From Cytobacillus sp. NCCP-133 (GTDB lineage Bacteria; Bacillota; Bacilli; Bacillales; Cytobacillaceae): a stretch of DNA of 64,000 nucleotides. The notes below the pieces were generated by a model. It saw only the letters and a program-made list of their open reading frames with translations. It made no database searches and was not told the DNA's origin. This document shows, piece after piece, positions 35,765-44,649 of this stretch (positions are counted from its first letter, which is position 1; the number at the start of each line of letters is the position of its first letter). The stretch is from assembly GCF_026011715.1 (NCBI RefSeq), contig NZ_BRVM01000002.1:186001-250000 (forward strand). Direction: 5' to 3'. A program made the position numbers and the translations under genes.

Positions 35765-37303
35765 ATGAAACAAGGATTTATAACCTTCATCTTAATCTCG
35801 TTTCTTATTTTTTATGCCCTGCCGGTAGGAGCAGCTGAAAAAGAAGAGCGTAAATGGCAAGATGAAACAATTTATTTTTTAATGGTGGATCGATTTAGCA
35901 ATGGTAATCCAAATAATGATTTTAAGGTGGATGTTGAAGACCCCAAGGCCTATCATGGCGGTGACTTTAAAGGCATTATGGATCGCCTGGATTACATTAA
36001 AGATATGGGATTTACGGCAATTTGGCTGACACCTGTTTTTGATAACGAAGAAAAAGGCTACCATGGTTATTGGATTAAAGACTTTTACAATACAGAAGAG
36101 CATTTCGGAACGTTGGATGAGTTCAAACAGCTTGTACAGGAAGCCCATAAAAGGGATATGAAAGTGATTCTGGACTTCGTTGTGAATCATGTAGGATATA
36201 ATCACGATTGGGTAAATGATCCAAAGAAAAATGATTGGTTCCATGAGGAACGGGATATAGCCAATTGGACAAATCAGACTGAAATTGAAAATGGATGGAT
36301 AAATGGTCTGCCTGATTTAAAACAGGAAAATCCTGAAGTGCAGGACTATTTAATTGATGCCGCTCAATGGTGGATAAAAGAAACGGACATCGACGGCTAT
36401 CGCCTGGGTACTGTTAAGCATGTTCCAAAAACCTTCTGGGCAGAATTTGCAGGCAGTGTGAAAAGCGTCAAAGAAGATTTTTATTTGCTTGGGGAAGTTT
36501 GGTCCGATGATCAGAAGTATATCGCTGAATATGAAAAAACAGGTATAGATGGCTTTGTTGATTACCCATTGAATGACCATTTAAGAACAGCTTTCGCAGA
36601 ACCTGATCAATCCTTAGGCTGGCTTTTTACAAGCTGGGATGGAAATAAAGCTTTATATGATCATCCTTATTTAATGGGAACTTTCATGGATAATCATGAT
36701 ACGGTCAGATTTACAAGAGATGCTGTTTTAAAAAACAACCACCCTGGACCAAGATGGAAACTGGCATTGACGTATTTGTACACAACTCCGGGAATTCCAA
36801 TTGTTTATTATGGCAGCGAAATTGCGCTCGATGGCGGTGAAGATCCAGAGAATCGCAAGCAGATGGATTTCAGGACAGATAAAGAACTGATTGACTATAT
36901 TTCGAAGCTCGGAGAAGTAAGACAAATGCTTCCTTCATTAAGAAGAGGCGAAATGGAACTTTTAGCAGAAGAGAATGGATTTGCTGTTTACAAAAAGAAG
37001 TATAAAGATGAAACCGCTGTCATTGCCATCAACAATTCAACCAAATCGCAAAAGGCTGTTCTGGATTCATCACAGGTGGAAGAAGGAAAAGAACTTCGCG
37101 GCCTTCTTACAGATGACCTAGTCCAAAGCGAGAATGGCAATTATAATCTCATAATGGACCGGGAACAGGCGGAAGTATATATTTTGGATGAGAAATCAGG
37201 TATAAACATTCCTTTGATAGCAGCATTAGCTGCAGTATATACTGCTTTTATGTTCTTTATCTTTCTATTGTGGAAGCGGTCAAAAAAGAAAAAGGCAGAA
37301 TAA
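35765..37303 (+). CDS. Membrane-anchored GH13 alpha-amylase-like protein lacking the nucleophile
   Basis: A 512-residue exported protein. It has a signal peptide (about 1-23, cleavage near PVGAA), a GH13 barrel, a C-terminal beta domain, and a final membrane segment plus basic tail (about 480-512, ending KRSKKKKAE), so it would sit on the outer face of the membrane. The acid/base Glu244 (LGEVW) and Asp312 (NHDTVR) are present. Conserved region II, however, reads GYRLGTVKH instead of GFRLDTVKH; codon 215 is GGT where GAT (the nucleophile Asp) is expected. It is probably inactive or binding-only unless this is a sequencing error. GGAGGAG precedes the ATG at 35765. Confidence 0.87.
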   Translation: MKQGFITFILISFLIFYALPVGAAEKEERKWQDETIYFLMVDRFSNGNPNNDFKVDVEDPKAYHGGDFKGIMDRLDYIKDMGFTAIWLTPVFDNEEKGYHGYWIKDFYNTEEHFGTLDEFKQLVQEAHKRDMKVILDFVVNHVGYNHDWVNDPKKNDWFHEERDIANWTNQTEIENGWINGLPDLKQENPEVQDYLIDAAQWWIKETDIDGYRLGTVKHVPKTFWAEFAGSVKSVKEDFYLLGEVWSDDQKYIAEYEKTGIDGFVDYPLNDHLRTAFAEPDQSLGWLFTSWDGNKALYDHPYLMGTFMDNHDTVRFTRDAVLKNNHPGPRWKLALTYLYTTPGIPIVYYGSEIALDGGEDPENRKQMDFRTDKELIDYISKLGEVRQMLPSLRRGEMELLAEENGFAVYKKKYKDETAVIAINNSTKSQKAVLDSSQVEEGKELRGLLTDDLVQSENGNYNLIMDREQAEVYILDEKSGINIPLIAALAAVYTAFMFFIFLLWKRSKKKKAE

Positions 37304-37466
37304 AACTCAAAGAATGGCAATTGCAGCATCCTGCTGACCCTTCATTGCAGCTTTTAACCGCTTCTTCCAAGAGTTTGTTATGAATAGGCATCCTGTTTAC
37401 AAAAGGAAAGAAATATATTACTGTTTTGATTATAATATAAATAACAGAGACCTCATGGAGTGGGTG

Positions 37467-38519
37467 ATGATATTGGCAGTTACAATTAAAGATGTTGCAA
37501 AGGTGGCAAAAGTTGCGCCTTCGACGGTTTCACGAGTTATTGCCAACAATCCTCGCATCAGCGAAAAAACGAAACAAAAAGTCAGAGAGACGATGGAACA
37601 ATTGGGGTACCATCCCAATTTCATTGCCAGGAGTCTTGCAAGTCAATCAACACGTGCTATTGGCTTAATTATGCCAAGCTCTACAGATAAAGTTTTTCAA
37701 AATCCTTTCTTCCCAACCGTATTAAGGGGGCTGAGCGAGGGTGCTCATGAGAGGCATTATGCTCTCCATATGACAACTGGAAAAACGGATGATGAAATAT
37801 ATGATGGGGTAGTCCAAATGGTGCAAGGCGGACGTGTAGATGGTGTAATTCTTCTTTACTCCAAAGTGGAAGATAAAGTCCTTGCCTTTCTAAAGGAAAA
37901 AGACTTTCCCTTTGTAGTGATAGGAAAACCCTTTTCGGACGAGGAAGAAATCACGTATGTAGATAATAACAATTTCCGTGCTGCGAAGGAGGTTACGGAA
38001 TATTTAATCAAGCTTGGACATAATCAAATTGCCTTTGTAGGCGGGAACTTGAACCTGACTGTAACGGTTGAACGTTTGCTTGGTTATGAAAAAGCATTAA
38101 GAGAAGCAAATATTGAGCTTGTAAATGATTATATTGTCCATGAGGAATTCCTAAAAGAAGGCGGGCAGGAAGCTGTTAGAGGGTTAATATCCCTTGAACA
38201 GCCGCCTACAGCCCTTGTGGTTGCCGACGATTTAATGGCACTTGGTGTCTTAAAAACATTGGATGAGCTTGGGATCAAGGTTCCTGAAGACATGTCTATC
38301 ATTAGCTTTAATAATGTGCTATTGGCTGAAATGTCCAGACCGCCGTTAACCTCAGTAGACATCCATATATTTGATTTAGGATTTGAATCTGCGAGAAGTT
38401 TAATTTACAGAATTGAAAATCCGCGGGAACCTGTTAAAAGAATAATAATTCCGCATAAAATTGTAAAACGCTGCTCATGCAGCAGTCCGAATCAGGAAAA
38501 ACCATTCATAGTTTCTTAA
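37467..38519 (+). CDS. LacI/GalR-family transcriptional regulator (MalR-like)
   Basis: A 350-residue repressor. An N-terminal LacI helix-turn-helix (VTIKDVAKVAKVAPSTVSRVI, about residues 5-25) is followed by a hinge helix and a periplasmic-binding-protein-like sugar domain. The ATG at 37467 is six bases behind GGAG; a TTG two codons on would give the typical MAVTIKDV start. The neighbours are maltodextrin-hydrolysing genes, so maltose or maltodextrin is the likely inducer, and the palindrome at 34973-34990 a likely target. Both are inference. Confidence 0.9.
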   Translation: MILAVTIKDVAKVAKVAPSTVSRVIANNPRISEKTKQKVRETMEQLGYHPNFIARSLASQSTRAIGLIMPSSTDKVFQNPFFPTVLRGLSEGAHERHYALHMTTGKTDDEIYDGVVQMVQGGRVDGVILLYSKVEDKVLAFLKEKDFPFVVIGKPFSDEEEITYVDNNNFRAAKEVTEYLIKLGHNQIAFVGGNLNLTVTVERLLGYEKALREANIELVNDYIVHEEFLKEGGQEAVRGLISLEQPPTALVVADDLMALGVLKTLDELGIKVPEDMSIISFNNVLLAEMSRPPLTSVDIHIFDLGFESARSLIYRIENPREPVKRIIIPHKIVKRCSCSSPNQEKPFIVS

Positions 38520-38550
38520 AAAGGGAAGCCTGCGGAGGCTTCCCTTTTAG
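38519..38550 (+). terminator. Terminator of the LacI-type regulator gene
   Basis: AAAAGGGAAGCCT (38519-38531) pairs with AGGCTTCCCTTTT (38536-38548). Confidence 0.88.
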
Positions 38551-38555
38551 TTATA

Positions 38556-38670
38556 AAAACTGTCTAGCTGCTTTATAAAGGCTTTGACAGGTTCATCATG
38601 ACACGACCAATAGCCAGCAGCATTTGGGAGGCCATGGCGTTTTTTTAGCCAGTGTTCTTCGTGGGCACGG
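38556..38670. repeat. Decayed copy of the long composite repeat
   Basis: It starts with ACTGTCTAGCT behind a terminator and later holds CAGCATTTGGGAGG, TGGCGTTTTTTTAG and GTTCTTCGTGG. These align in the same order with GGCAGCTTTTGGGAGG, TGGCGCTTTTAG and TTCCTTCGTGG at 12107-12185. Confidence 0.5.
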
Positions 38671-38674
38671 TGTC

Positions 38675-39544
38675 TTACCCGTTTACAATAGTGCCGCCAT
38701 TCACATGAATCATTTGGCCGCTTACGTAAGAGGAATCATCGCTTGCAAGATACACATAAGCAGGAGCCAGTTCATACGGCTGGCCAGCTCTGCCCATTGG
38801 TGAATTTGAACCGAATTTGGATACTTTTTCTGCTGAGAAGGTAGACGGGATCAGCGGTGTCCAAATCGGGCCAGGAGCTACACCGTTCACTCGGATTCCT
38901 TGGCCTGCAAGTGACATTGCCAAGGAACGAGTAAAGGAAACAATTGCTCCTTTTGTAGATGAATAATCAATTAATTGTTCATTTCCTTCATATGCTGTAA
39001 TGGAAGCAGTATTGATAATGGAGCTTCCTTCTTTGAGATGAGGAAGAACTGCTTTTGTTAGATGGAAAAATGAAAAGATATTGGTTCTAAAGGTTCTCTC
39101 GAGTTGATCAGCTGTGATGTCCAGCAGACTTTTCTGCGGATGCTGTTCAGCTGCATTATTAACAAGCACATCAATTTTTCCGAATTGGTCTATCGTCTTA
39201 TTGACTACATCTTTGCAGAATGTTTCACTTCCAATATCACCTGAGATTAGCAGACATTCCTGGCCTTCAGCTTTGATAGCCTCTTTTGTTTTCTCTGCAT
39301 CCTCATGCTCATCCAAGTACACGATTGCCACATTCGCACCTTCTTTTGCAAAATAAATGGCGGCTGATTTTCCGATGCCGCTGTCTCCGCCTGTAATTAA
39401 GGCTACCTTTCCTTTCAATTTTTCAGAACCCTTATAATTCGGGTCTGCACATTGAGGTTTAGGCTGCATAGGATCTTCAGTGCCAGGCTGATGATCCTGA
39501 TGCTGCGGCGGGAATTCCTTAGGGTTATTTTGATTGTTAGACAT
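38675..39544 (-). CDS. Short-chain dehydrogenase/reductase (YhdF/YghA-like)
   Basis: A 289-residue NAD(P)-dependent SDR. A hydrophilic N-terminal extension of about 40 residues (rich in Pro, Gln and Asn) precedes the Rossmann fold, as in the YhdF/YghA group. TGGDSGIGKS is the cofactor loop, NNAAEQ the central motif, and Ser plus YSSTKGA (Tyr-x3-Lys) the catalytic set. The substrate is unknown. GGAGGGATG precedes the ATG. The following 300 bases (39545-39807) contain only a tiny unsupported frame. Confidence 0.9.
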   Translation of the reverse strand: MSNNQNNPKEFPPQHQDHQPGTEDPMQPKPQCADPNYKGSEKLKGKVALITGGDSGIGKSAAIYFAKEGANVAIVYLDEHEDAEKTKEAIKAEGQECLLISGDIGSETFCKDVVNKTIDQFGKIDVLVNNAAEQHPQKSLLDITADQLERTFRTNIFSFFHLTKAVLPHLKEGSSIINTASITAYEGNEQLIDYSSTKGAIVSFTRSLAMSLAGQGIRVNGVAPGPIWTPLIPSTFSAEKVSKFGSNSPMGRAGQPYELAPAYVYLASDDSSYVSGQMIHVNGGTIVNG

Positions 39545-39807
39545 TGCTTCATCCCTCCAAATGATTGATACTAGTTAAATTCCATTTTATTATGATAAAA
39601 AAACATGGAAATTATTTGCAACGGCCCATATTTAAGATCTAAAAATATAGAAAGGAGAGAATCTGCATGCAAATTCTTTAAATCCATATTAAACCAAAAT
39701 TCTTGATGCAAGGTAAGTGATGTCAAGTAACATAATTGATAGTTAGCCGCCTTTTTATCATTCATTTCTATAATAAGTGCGATGACGGCTTTTGGTGCTA
39801 TTTTCAA

Positions 39808-39838
39808 ATAAAAAAGCAAACGGATAAAGACCGTTTGC
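39808..39838 (-). terminator. Terminator of yitK
   Basis: On the minus strand GCAAACGG (39838-39831) pairs with CCGTTTGC (39823-39816), followed by TTTTTTATTTG. Confidence 0.85.
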
Positions 39839-39844
39839 TCTCAT

Positions 39845-40336
39845 TTAGCGGTAGTTAACGAACTGGACGTCAACCGTTATATCAGCTTCTTTAACTGCTG
39901 TAATAATCTTCTGAAGATCATCACGGTTTTTCCCCGTTACACGAACCTGGTCATCCTGCACTTGACTCTTAACTTTTAAGCCGCTGTTCTTAATAAGGGT
40001 ATTAATTTTCTTTGCATTCTCTTTATCAATGCCCTGAACAAGTTTGGCTCTTTGGCGTACAGTTCCGCCCGATGCTCCTTCAACTTTGCTGTAATCAAGG
40101 TTTTTTATCGGGATCCCTCTTTTAATTAACTTGCTTAATAAAACATCCTTAAGCTGTTCAAGTTTAAACTCATCATCAGAGACCAGTACAAGTTCTTCCT
40201 TATCCAGTTTGATGTCACTTTTGCTACCTTTAAAGTCATAACGTGTGGAAATTTCCTTCATCGCAATATTAATTGCATTGGTTACTTCTGAAAATTCTAC
40301 TTTAGATACAATATCAAATGAGCTTTCTTTAGACAT
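39845..40336 (-). CDS. yitK: YajQ-family nucleotide-binding protein (UPF0234)
   Basis: A 163-residue soluble protein of the YajQ family, two ferredoxin-like domains; relatives bind nucleotides, and in some proteobacteria c-di-GMP. The motifs [11 protein letters not shown] and [15 protein letters not shown] are typical. The ATG at 40336 is behind AAGGAGG; the frame is open upstream to 40366 but without a site. The length equals that of B. subtilis YitK. It is preceded by the structured repeat element, which lies in its leader. Confidence 0.9.
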   Translation of the reverse strand: MSKESSFDIVSKVEFSEVTNAINIAMKEISTRYDFKGSKSDIKLDKEELVLVSDDEFKLEQLKDVLLSKLIKRGIPIKNLDYSKVEGASGGTVRQRAKLVQGIDKENAKKINTLIKNSGLKVKSQVQDDQVRVTGKNRDDLQKIITAVKEADITVDVQFVNYR

Positions 40337-40368
40337 GGCAGCCTCCTTGGACATTACAATTTTCATTT

Positions 40369-40504
40369 AAAAGAAGTTTCACTTTTCCGCGTTATAACTG
40401 TCCGTAGAAGATAGTATATCAAGAAGCTGAAACGGACAGTAAAAACCCGATAAGTTCAACTAACTTTTTGAAGGAAAAGCGCCTTCAAAAAGAAGTTTCA
40501 CTTT
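40369..40504 (-). repeat. Two-hairpin structured element, copy 2, with a 17-base direct repeat
   Basis: Read on the minus strand: AAAGTGAAACTT (40504-40493), an 11-base-pair hairpin (40492-40482 with 40474-40464), TTAGTTGAAC (40463-40454), TT, ATCGGG, TTTTT, then a perfect 9-base-pair stem (ACTGTCCGT 40440-40432 with ACGGACAGT 40405-40397). Linkers and their lengths equal those of copy 1 at 4423-4564, while both stems are different. The word AAAAGAAGTTTCACTTT occurs exactly at 40369-40385 and 40488-40504, flanking the element. Confidence 0.72.
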
Positions 40505-40627
40505 ACCTTCTTATTATAGTAAAATATAGCAGTTCGAACAACTTTAGGAGTTATAAGATCTTTATAGGGAAAGATTTAATATAATGAATATTTGGTGTTT
40601 ACAGTGATAAAAAGGAGGTAACAAGCA

Positions 40628-41491
40628 ATGGCATTAGAGGAGTACTTGGGCCGTACAGCCGCGCTGACTGTATCAAGGGAAGCGGCATTTGGGTATTTTT
40701 TGACTGATGGAGAGGAAGATATCCTGCTCCATGAAAATGAAACAGAGGGTAAGCTTGAAGAAGGACAGGAGGTTGAGGCTTTTCTTTATGTAGATTCTCA
40801 GGGGAGAATTGCCGCGACAACCAGGATTCCCGAAATACAGGCTGGTACATATGGCTGGGCGCAAGTAAGTGATGTAAAACCCGGGATAGGGGTATTTATC
40901 AATATTGGTGTGCAGAAGGATATGCTTCTGGGAGAAGAAGATTTGCCTGTTCATAAAGCTGTATGGCCGCAAGAAGGGGACAGGCTGTATATTACCCTTC
41001 GTGTGAATAAAAACAACCGAATTTATGTAAAAATGGCTACCGATCCTTTAATAAGTGAAATGGCTGTAAAGGCTGTAAGAAGTGATTTTAATAAGAACAT
41101 TCATGGGCATATTTACAGAACAGCGAAGGTCGGAAGCTGGATTTATACAGCAGAGGGTTTTAAGGGTTTTATCCATGAATCCCAGCGAAAAAGGGAGCCG
41201 CGCCTCGGTGAAAAGGTTGAAGGGCGTATTGTGGATGTAAAGGAAGATGGAACTGTGAATATTTCTTTAATCGCGAGAAAGCACGAAGTACTTGATGAAG
41301 ATTCGGAAAAGATCCTTTCCTACCTGGAAAGCCGTAATGGTGCGATGCCATTTAGTGATAAAAGCGCACCAGAAGACATTCAGGAGCGTTTCCAGCTTAG
41401 CAAAGCTTCCTTCAAAAGAGCTTTGGGCAGGCTGATGAAAGAAGGTAAGGTGTATCAGGAGGACAGCTGGACATATATAAAGAAAGACTAG
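40628..41491 (+). CDS. cvfB: CvfB-family S1 RNA-binding protein
   Basis: A 287-residue protein (B. subtilis YitL). Three S1-type OB folds (about 1-65, 70-135 and 145-215) are followed by a winged helix (about 225-287, ending TYIKKD). Staphylococcal CvfB binds RNA and influences virulence-gene expression; the role in bacilli is unclear. GFINIG-like S1 strands appear as GVFINIGVQKDMLL and EGRIVDVKEDGTVNISL. AAAGGAGGT precedes the ATG, and TATAAT at 40580-40585 may be its -10. Confidence 0.87.
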   Translation: MALEEYLGRTAALTVSREAAFGYFLTDGEEDILLHENETEGKLEEGQEVEAFLYVDSQGRIAATTRIPEIQAGTYGWAQVSDVKPGIGVFINIGVQKDMLLGEEDLPVHKAVWPQEGDRLYITLRVNKNNRIYVKMATDPLISEMAVKAVRSDFNKNIHGHIYRTAKVGSWIYTAEGFKGFIHESQRKREPRLGEKVEGRIVDVKEDGTVNISLIARKHEVLDEDSEKILSYLESRNGAMPFSDKSAPEDIQERFQLSKASFKRALGRLMKEGKVYQEDSWTYIKKD

Positions 41492-41500
41492 CTATTAATG

Positions 41501-41536
41501 AAAAAAAGGACAAGCTAAATGCTTGCCCTTTTTTAT
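41501..41536 (+). terminator. Terminator of cvfB
   Basis: AAAAAAGGACAAGC pairs with GCTTGCCCTTTTTT (one A-C mismatch) around TAAAT. Confidence 0.75.
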
Positions 41537-41667
41537 TAAAGATGGTCTGTTTTTTTAGAGTACTGATTTTTTCCTGCTTTCCGGTTTTTCTCGCGCATCA
41601 TGTTTTTTTCATGACGCAGCGCGTTATTGTCTTTTGCCTTTTTATCATTATCAGAAGTATGCGGCAT
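41536..41667 (-). CDS. DUF3941-type very small basic protein
   Basis: A 43-residue protein, MPHTSDNDKKAKDNNALRHE at the start and NRKAGKNQYSKKTDHL at the end, strongly basic and hydrophilic. It matches my recollection of the DUF3941 family of about 44 residues, found only in Bacillaceae and of unknown function. The ATG is 11 bases behind AAAGGGG. It is convergent with cvfB and shares the terminator region. Confidence 0.72.
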   Translation of the reverse strand: MPHTSDNDKKAKDNNALRHEKNMMREKNRKAGKNQYSKKTDHL

Positions 41668-41786
41668 AATAAAAAATACCCCTTTCCATTCTGTTAGAAT
41701 TAGTCTTCAGCAAGAAACCGGCTGAAGTGCAGTCTTATTGTCTGTCAGAATAGAAAGGAGTATGTATAGATTTATGATAGCATGTT

Positions 41787-42641
41787 TTACAGTTTGTTTT
41801 GGAAGAAGATGGCGATTGAGCCAGGGCCGGTATGTGATCCAATAACAGAGCCAATCGATGTGACATAAACTTCTTTTGCGTTTAGCTCGTTCATTATAAG
41901 AGTTTTCATTTCAATTGCCGTTTCTTCATCATCAGCATGGCTAATGCCGACAGTCTGGGATTCAAATGAAACTCCTCTTTCTTTCATCAGTTCAATGATC
42001 CGCCGAAGAAGTTTTTTCTTGCCACGCAGCTTTTCAATCGGAACGAGTTTACCATCCTCCACATGTAAAAGGGGTTTAATGTTCAGCAGTCCTCCTAAGA
42101 AGGCAGAGGCTCTAGAAACGCGGCCGCCTTTTGCTAAATACTCGAGATCGTTAACAGTAAATAAGCTTTCCAAATGCTCGCAGCGAAATTTGATATCCTT
42201 TACCAATTCTTCTTTGGAGGCGCCAGATCGCATTTTATTAACAGCTGCCATTACAATTAATCCGTATCCCAAAGAAGCAGCCTTGGAGTCTATAATGGTT
42301 AAGTTAAAGTCAGGATACTTCTCCTTAACCTGTTCGAGAATCATTACAGCTGTTTGATATGTACCCGAAAGCTCGGAGGAAAAAGCAATATATATGCCGT
42401 CTTTATTTTCTTCTGCCATTTTTGTGAATGCTTCTTCAAAAAGCAGCGGAGATACTTGTGAGGTTTTTGGCACCTGGCCTTCACGGATGGCATCATAAAC
42501 TTTTTTAGGTTCAATTGTAACTAAATCTTCATACTCAGTATCGTTTAAATGAACCTTTAATGGAAAAAGTGTGACATCATTTTCCTTAAAAAAATTTAAA
42601 GGTAGGTCACACGCACTGTCAGCGAGTAATTTTACTGACAT
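41787..42641 (-). CDS. yitS: DegV-family fatty-acid-binding protein
   Basis: A 284-residue protein of the DegV/FakB type, which binds a fatty acid and presents it to a fatty-acid kinase. It begins MSVKLLADSACDLP. It has the FSSELSGTYQTA and GGRVSRASAFLGGLLNIKPLL segments that line the lipid pocket. Position next to yitT identifies it as YitS. The kinase partner is not in the window. Confidence 0.9.
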   Translation of the reverse strand: MSVKLLADSACDLPLNFFKENDVTLFPLKVHLNDTEYEDLVTIEPKKVYDAIREGQVPKTSQVSPLLFEEAFTKMAEENKDGIYIAFSSELSGTYQTAVMILEQVKEKYPDFNLTIIDSKAASLGYGLIVMAAVNKMRSGASKEELVKDIKFRCEHLESLFTVNDLEYLAKGGRVSRASAFLGGLLNIKPLLHVEDGKLVPIEKLRGKKKLLRRIIELMKERGVSFESQTVGISHADDEETAIEMKTLIMNELNAKEVYVTSIGSVIGSHTGPGSIAIFFQNKL

Positions 42642-42767
42642 TCTTTTTCACCTGCTTTCAAACTATATGAATTAAGTGTATAGAAATAAGTAAGAAAAAA
42701 CAATGAATTGTATTGAAAATGCCTCATTTTGGGTAAAGATTAAATAAGTGAAATTAGGGGGTTTACA

Positions 42768-43598
42768 ATGGTTTGGTTAGAGACTAAGAAGGTTTTTATT
42801 GTATTGATTGGAGCGATTTTAAATGCGATCGCCATGAATTTCTTCCTGATACCGGCAAATGTCTATGCAAGCGGGTTTACGGGTGTGGCACAGCTGCTTT
42901 CCAGTATTTTGGGCAGCTTTGCATCTACAGGTATATTGCTCTTTATTTTGAACATCCCTGTAACCATTTTAGCTTGGAAGAAGGTTGGGAGATCATTCAC
43001 AGTTTATAGCTTCCTTAGTGTGTTTTTACTGTCATTTTTTTTGGAAGCCATCCCCATTATTCGTGTGTCCGGGGATATTCTGCTAAATGCAGTATTTGGA
43101 GGGGTCATAGCTGCTGTCGGTGTGGGGATTACACTAAAGTGGGGGGCTTCTACTGGAGGTATGGATATTATAGCTATGGTATTGTCTAGAATGAAAGATA
43201 AACCAGTCGGTACATATTTTTTCACGCTTAACGCCATTATTATAATATCGGCCGGATTTTTATATGGCTGGGAAAAAGCTCTGTATACACTGGTAACCCT
43301 GTATGCCTCTACACGGGTAATTGATGCGATCCACACAAGACACGAAAAGCTGACAGCGCTAATCATTACAAAAAAGTCGGTAGAAATGAAAAAGGCAATT
43401 CATGACCATTTAGTTAGAGGGATTACAACGTTCCCTGCCAAAGGAGCTTTTACAAACGAAAGCAAAGAAATGATGATGATCGTCATTACTCGGTATGAAT
43501 TATTTGATCTTGAGAGAATTATTAAAGAAGTGGATCCCAATGCTTTTACCAATATCGTTCAAACAGCAGGTGTGTACGGTTTCTTCCGCAGGGATTAA
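42768..43598 (+). CDS. yitT: YitT-family membrane protein
   Basis: A 276-residue protein with an N-terminal membrane part of five to six segments (about 1-170) and a C-terminal cytosolic DUF2179 domain (about 200-276, with GITTFPAKGAFTNESKEMMM). The function is unknown. It is divergent from yitS as in B. subtilis. The next gene starts 20 bases later, suggesting an operon. Confidence 0.9.
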   Translation: MVWLETKKVFIVLIGAILNAIAMNFFLIPANVYASGFTGVAQLLSSILGSFASTGILLFILNIPVTILAWKKVGRSFTVYSFLSVFLLSFFLEAIPIIRVSGDILLNAVFGGVIAAVGVGITLKWGASTGGMDIIAMVLSRMKDKPVGTYFFTLNAIIIISAGFLYGWEKALYTLVTLYASTRVIDAIHTRHEKLTALIITKKSVEMKKAIHDHLVRGITTFPAKGAFTNESKEMMMIVITRYELFDLERIIKEVDPNAFTNIVQTAGVYGFFRRD

Positions 43599-43618
43599 AT
43601 AACTGGAGGGGTGCAGGG

Positions 43619-44374
43619 ATGCTGCGACTATTAGGTGTTCTGTTTTTTTTAGCATTTTCTCTGCCTTTACAAAGCTCTGAGGCTGCTGGGAGCAAAAAGC
43701 CTTATGAATTTGAGGTTTTACCTTATGCAGGACCGGAACGATTGGAAATGGACATTATTTTAAGAAATACTGAAAATGATCCTTTGGATTTTGAATTTCC
43801 AAGCTCACAGAAGTATGAAATTTTGATTTATGATGAAAAAGGCAATCCGGTATACTCCTATTCAAAAGGCAAAGTTTTTTTACAGGCTTTGCAAACCCTT
43901 AAGTTAAAACCGGATGAGAGCTTGATTTGGAGGGAACAATGGGATTATGTCTATAATGGCAATCGAGTAACGGAAGGGGAATATCGGATTAAAGCCATTC
44001 TGCAGGCAAAAAAACTTAACGAGGAAACTTTGACAGAAAAACCTGCTTCCGAATCGCCTGTTTATATACCTGGAAAAAGTGCATCATTCCGCCATGCAAA
44101 GACTAGCGGGGAAGACGGCGCTTATACAGTTGCCTTTGAAGCACGCTCTCTAGGAGGAAAGTTATTCTATGCTGTAGAAGATGGCCATAATGAGTTATGG
44201 GCTGAACGGCCGCTCCAAACAAAATCCAGGAACTGGGAGTCCATTACATTAAAAATAAATATCCCTAATCGGAAATTGCCTAGAAGCGGTTCTGTAATAC
44301 TGCATTTGTATGAAAAAAGCCAAAAAGACGGAAGTATTATTCAATCCGTTCCGGTAATACTGGAAAATAGGTAA
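43619..44374 (+). CDS. Secreted BsuPI-domain protein with a Gmad2-like C-terminal domain
   Basis: A 251-residue protein with a signal peptide (about 1-22, ending SSEAAG). The first half (about 30-140, DIILRNTENDPLDFEFPSSQ and the IWREQWDYV region) matches the BsuPI fold of the B. subtilis intracellular proteinase inhibitor. The second half (about 155-250, ending KDGSIIQSVPVIL) resembles the Gmad2 immunoglobulin-like domain. In B. subtilis ipi lies in this same place beside yitT, but that protein is intracellular and single-domain, so this is a longer, exported version. Confidence 0.75.
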   Translation: MLRLLGVLFFLAFSLPLQSSEAAGSKKPYEFEVLPYAGPERLEMDIILRNTENDPLDFEFPSSQKYEILIYDEKGNPVYSYSKGKVFLQALQTLKLKPDESLIWREQWDYVYNGNRVTEGEYRIKAILQAKKLNEETLTEKPASESPVYIPGKSASFRHAKTSGEDGAYTVAFEARSLGGKLFYAVEDGHNELWAERPLQTKSRNWESITLKINIPNRKLPRSGSVILHLYEKSQKDGSIIQSVPVILENR

Positions 44375-44376
44375 AA

Positions 44377-44411
44377 AAAGCTGACAGCCTATTTGGGGCT
44401 GTCAGCTTTCT
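44377..44411 (+). terminator. Terminator of yitT and the BsuPI-domain gene
   Basis: AAAGCTGACAGCC (44377-44389) pairs with GGCTGTCAGCTTT (44397-44409), a 13-base-pair stem. A partial post-terminator repeat (TGTCTAGCTCCAGC) follows at about 44440. Confidence 0.87.
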
Positions 44412-44474
44412 TAAATTTTAAAAAAATGTTTGTCGATAAATGTCTAGCTCCAGCATTTTTCTTCATTATCGGCT

Positions 44475-44648
44475 CTATTGTTCCAGCTTCTGCTGCATTT
44501 CACGCAGCTGCTCCTGTTCAGCCGCAGTGGAATTAGCAAAGGCGGAACTTAACGCATTTTTTGCACGGGAAATAGCTTCTTCCTGGCCAGGAGAACCTTT
44601 AGCAATTTCTGCATATTTCCTGGCTTCCTGATATAATCTGTTTCCCAT
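44475..44648 (-). CDS. DUF3813-type small protein
   Basis: A 57-residue soluble helical protein starting MGNRLYQEARKYAEIAKG, with AKNALSSAFANSTAAEQEQL. The pattern fits the DUF3813 family of Bacillaceae, unknown function. The ATG follows GGAGGAATATAAG and lies one base beyond the stop of the upstream small gene, so the two are cotranscribed. Confidence 0.75.
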   Translation of the reverse strand: MGNRLYQEARKYAEIAKGSPGQEEAISRAKNALSSAFANSTAAEQEQLREMQQKLEQ

Positions 44649-44649
44649 C

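Noticed and set aside
39571-39819. An 82-codon open frame on the minus strand between the SDR gene and yitK
   Set aside because: It has no ribosome site, overlaps the yitK terminator and its composition resembles intergenic DNA.
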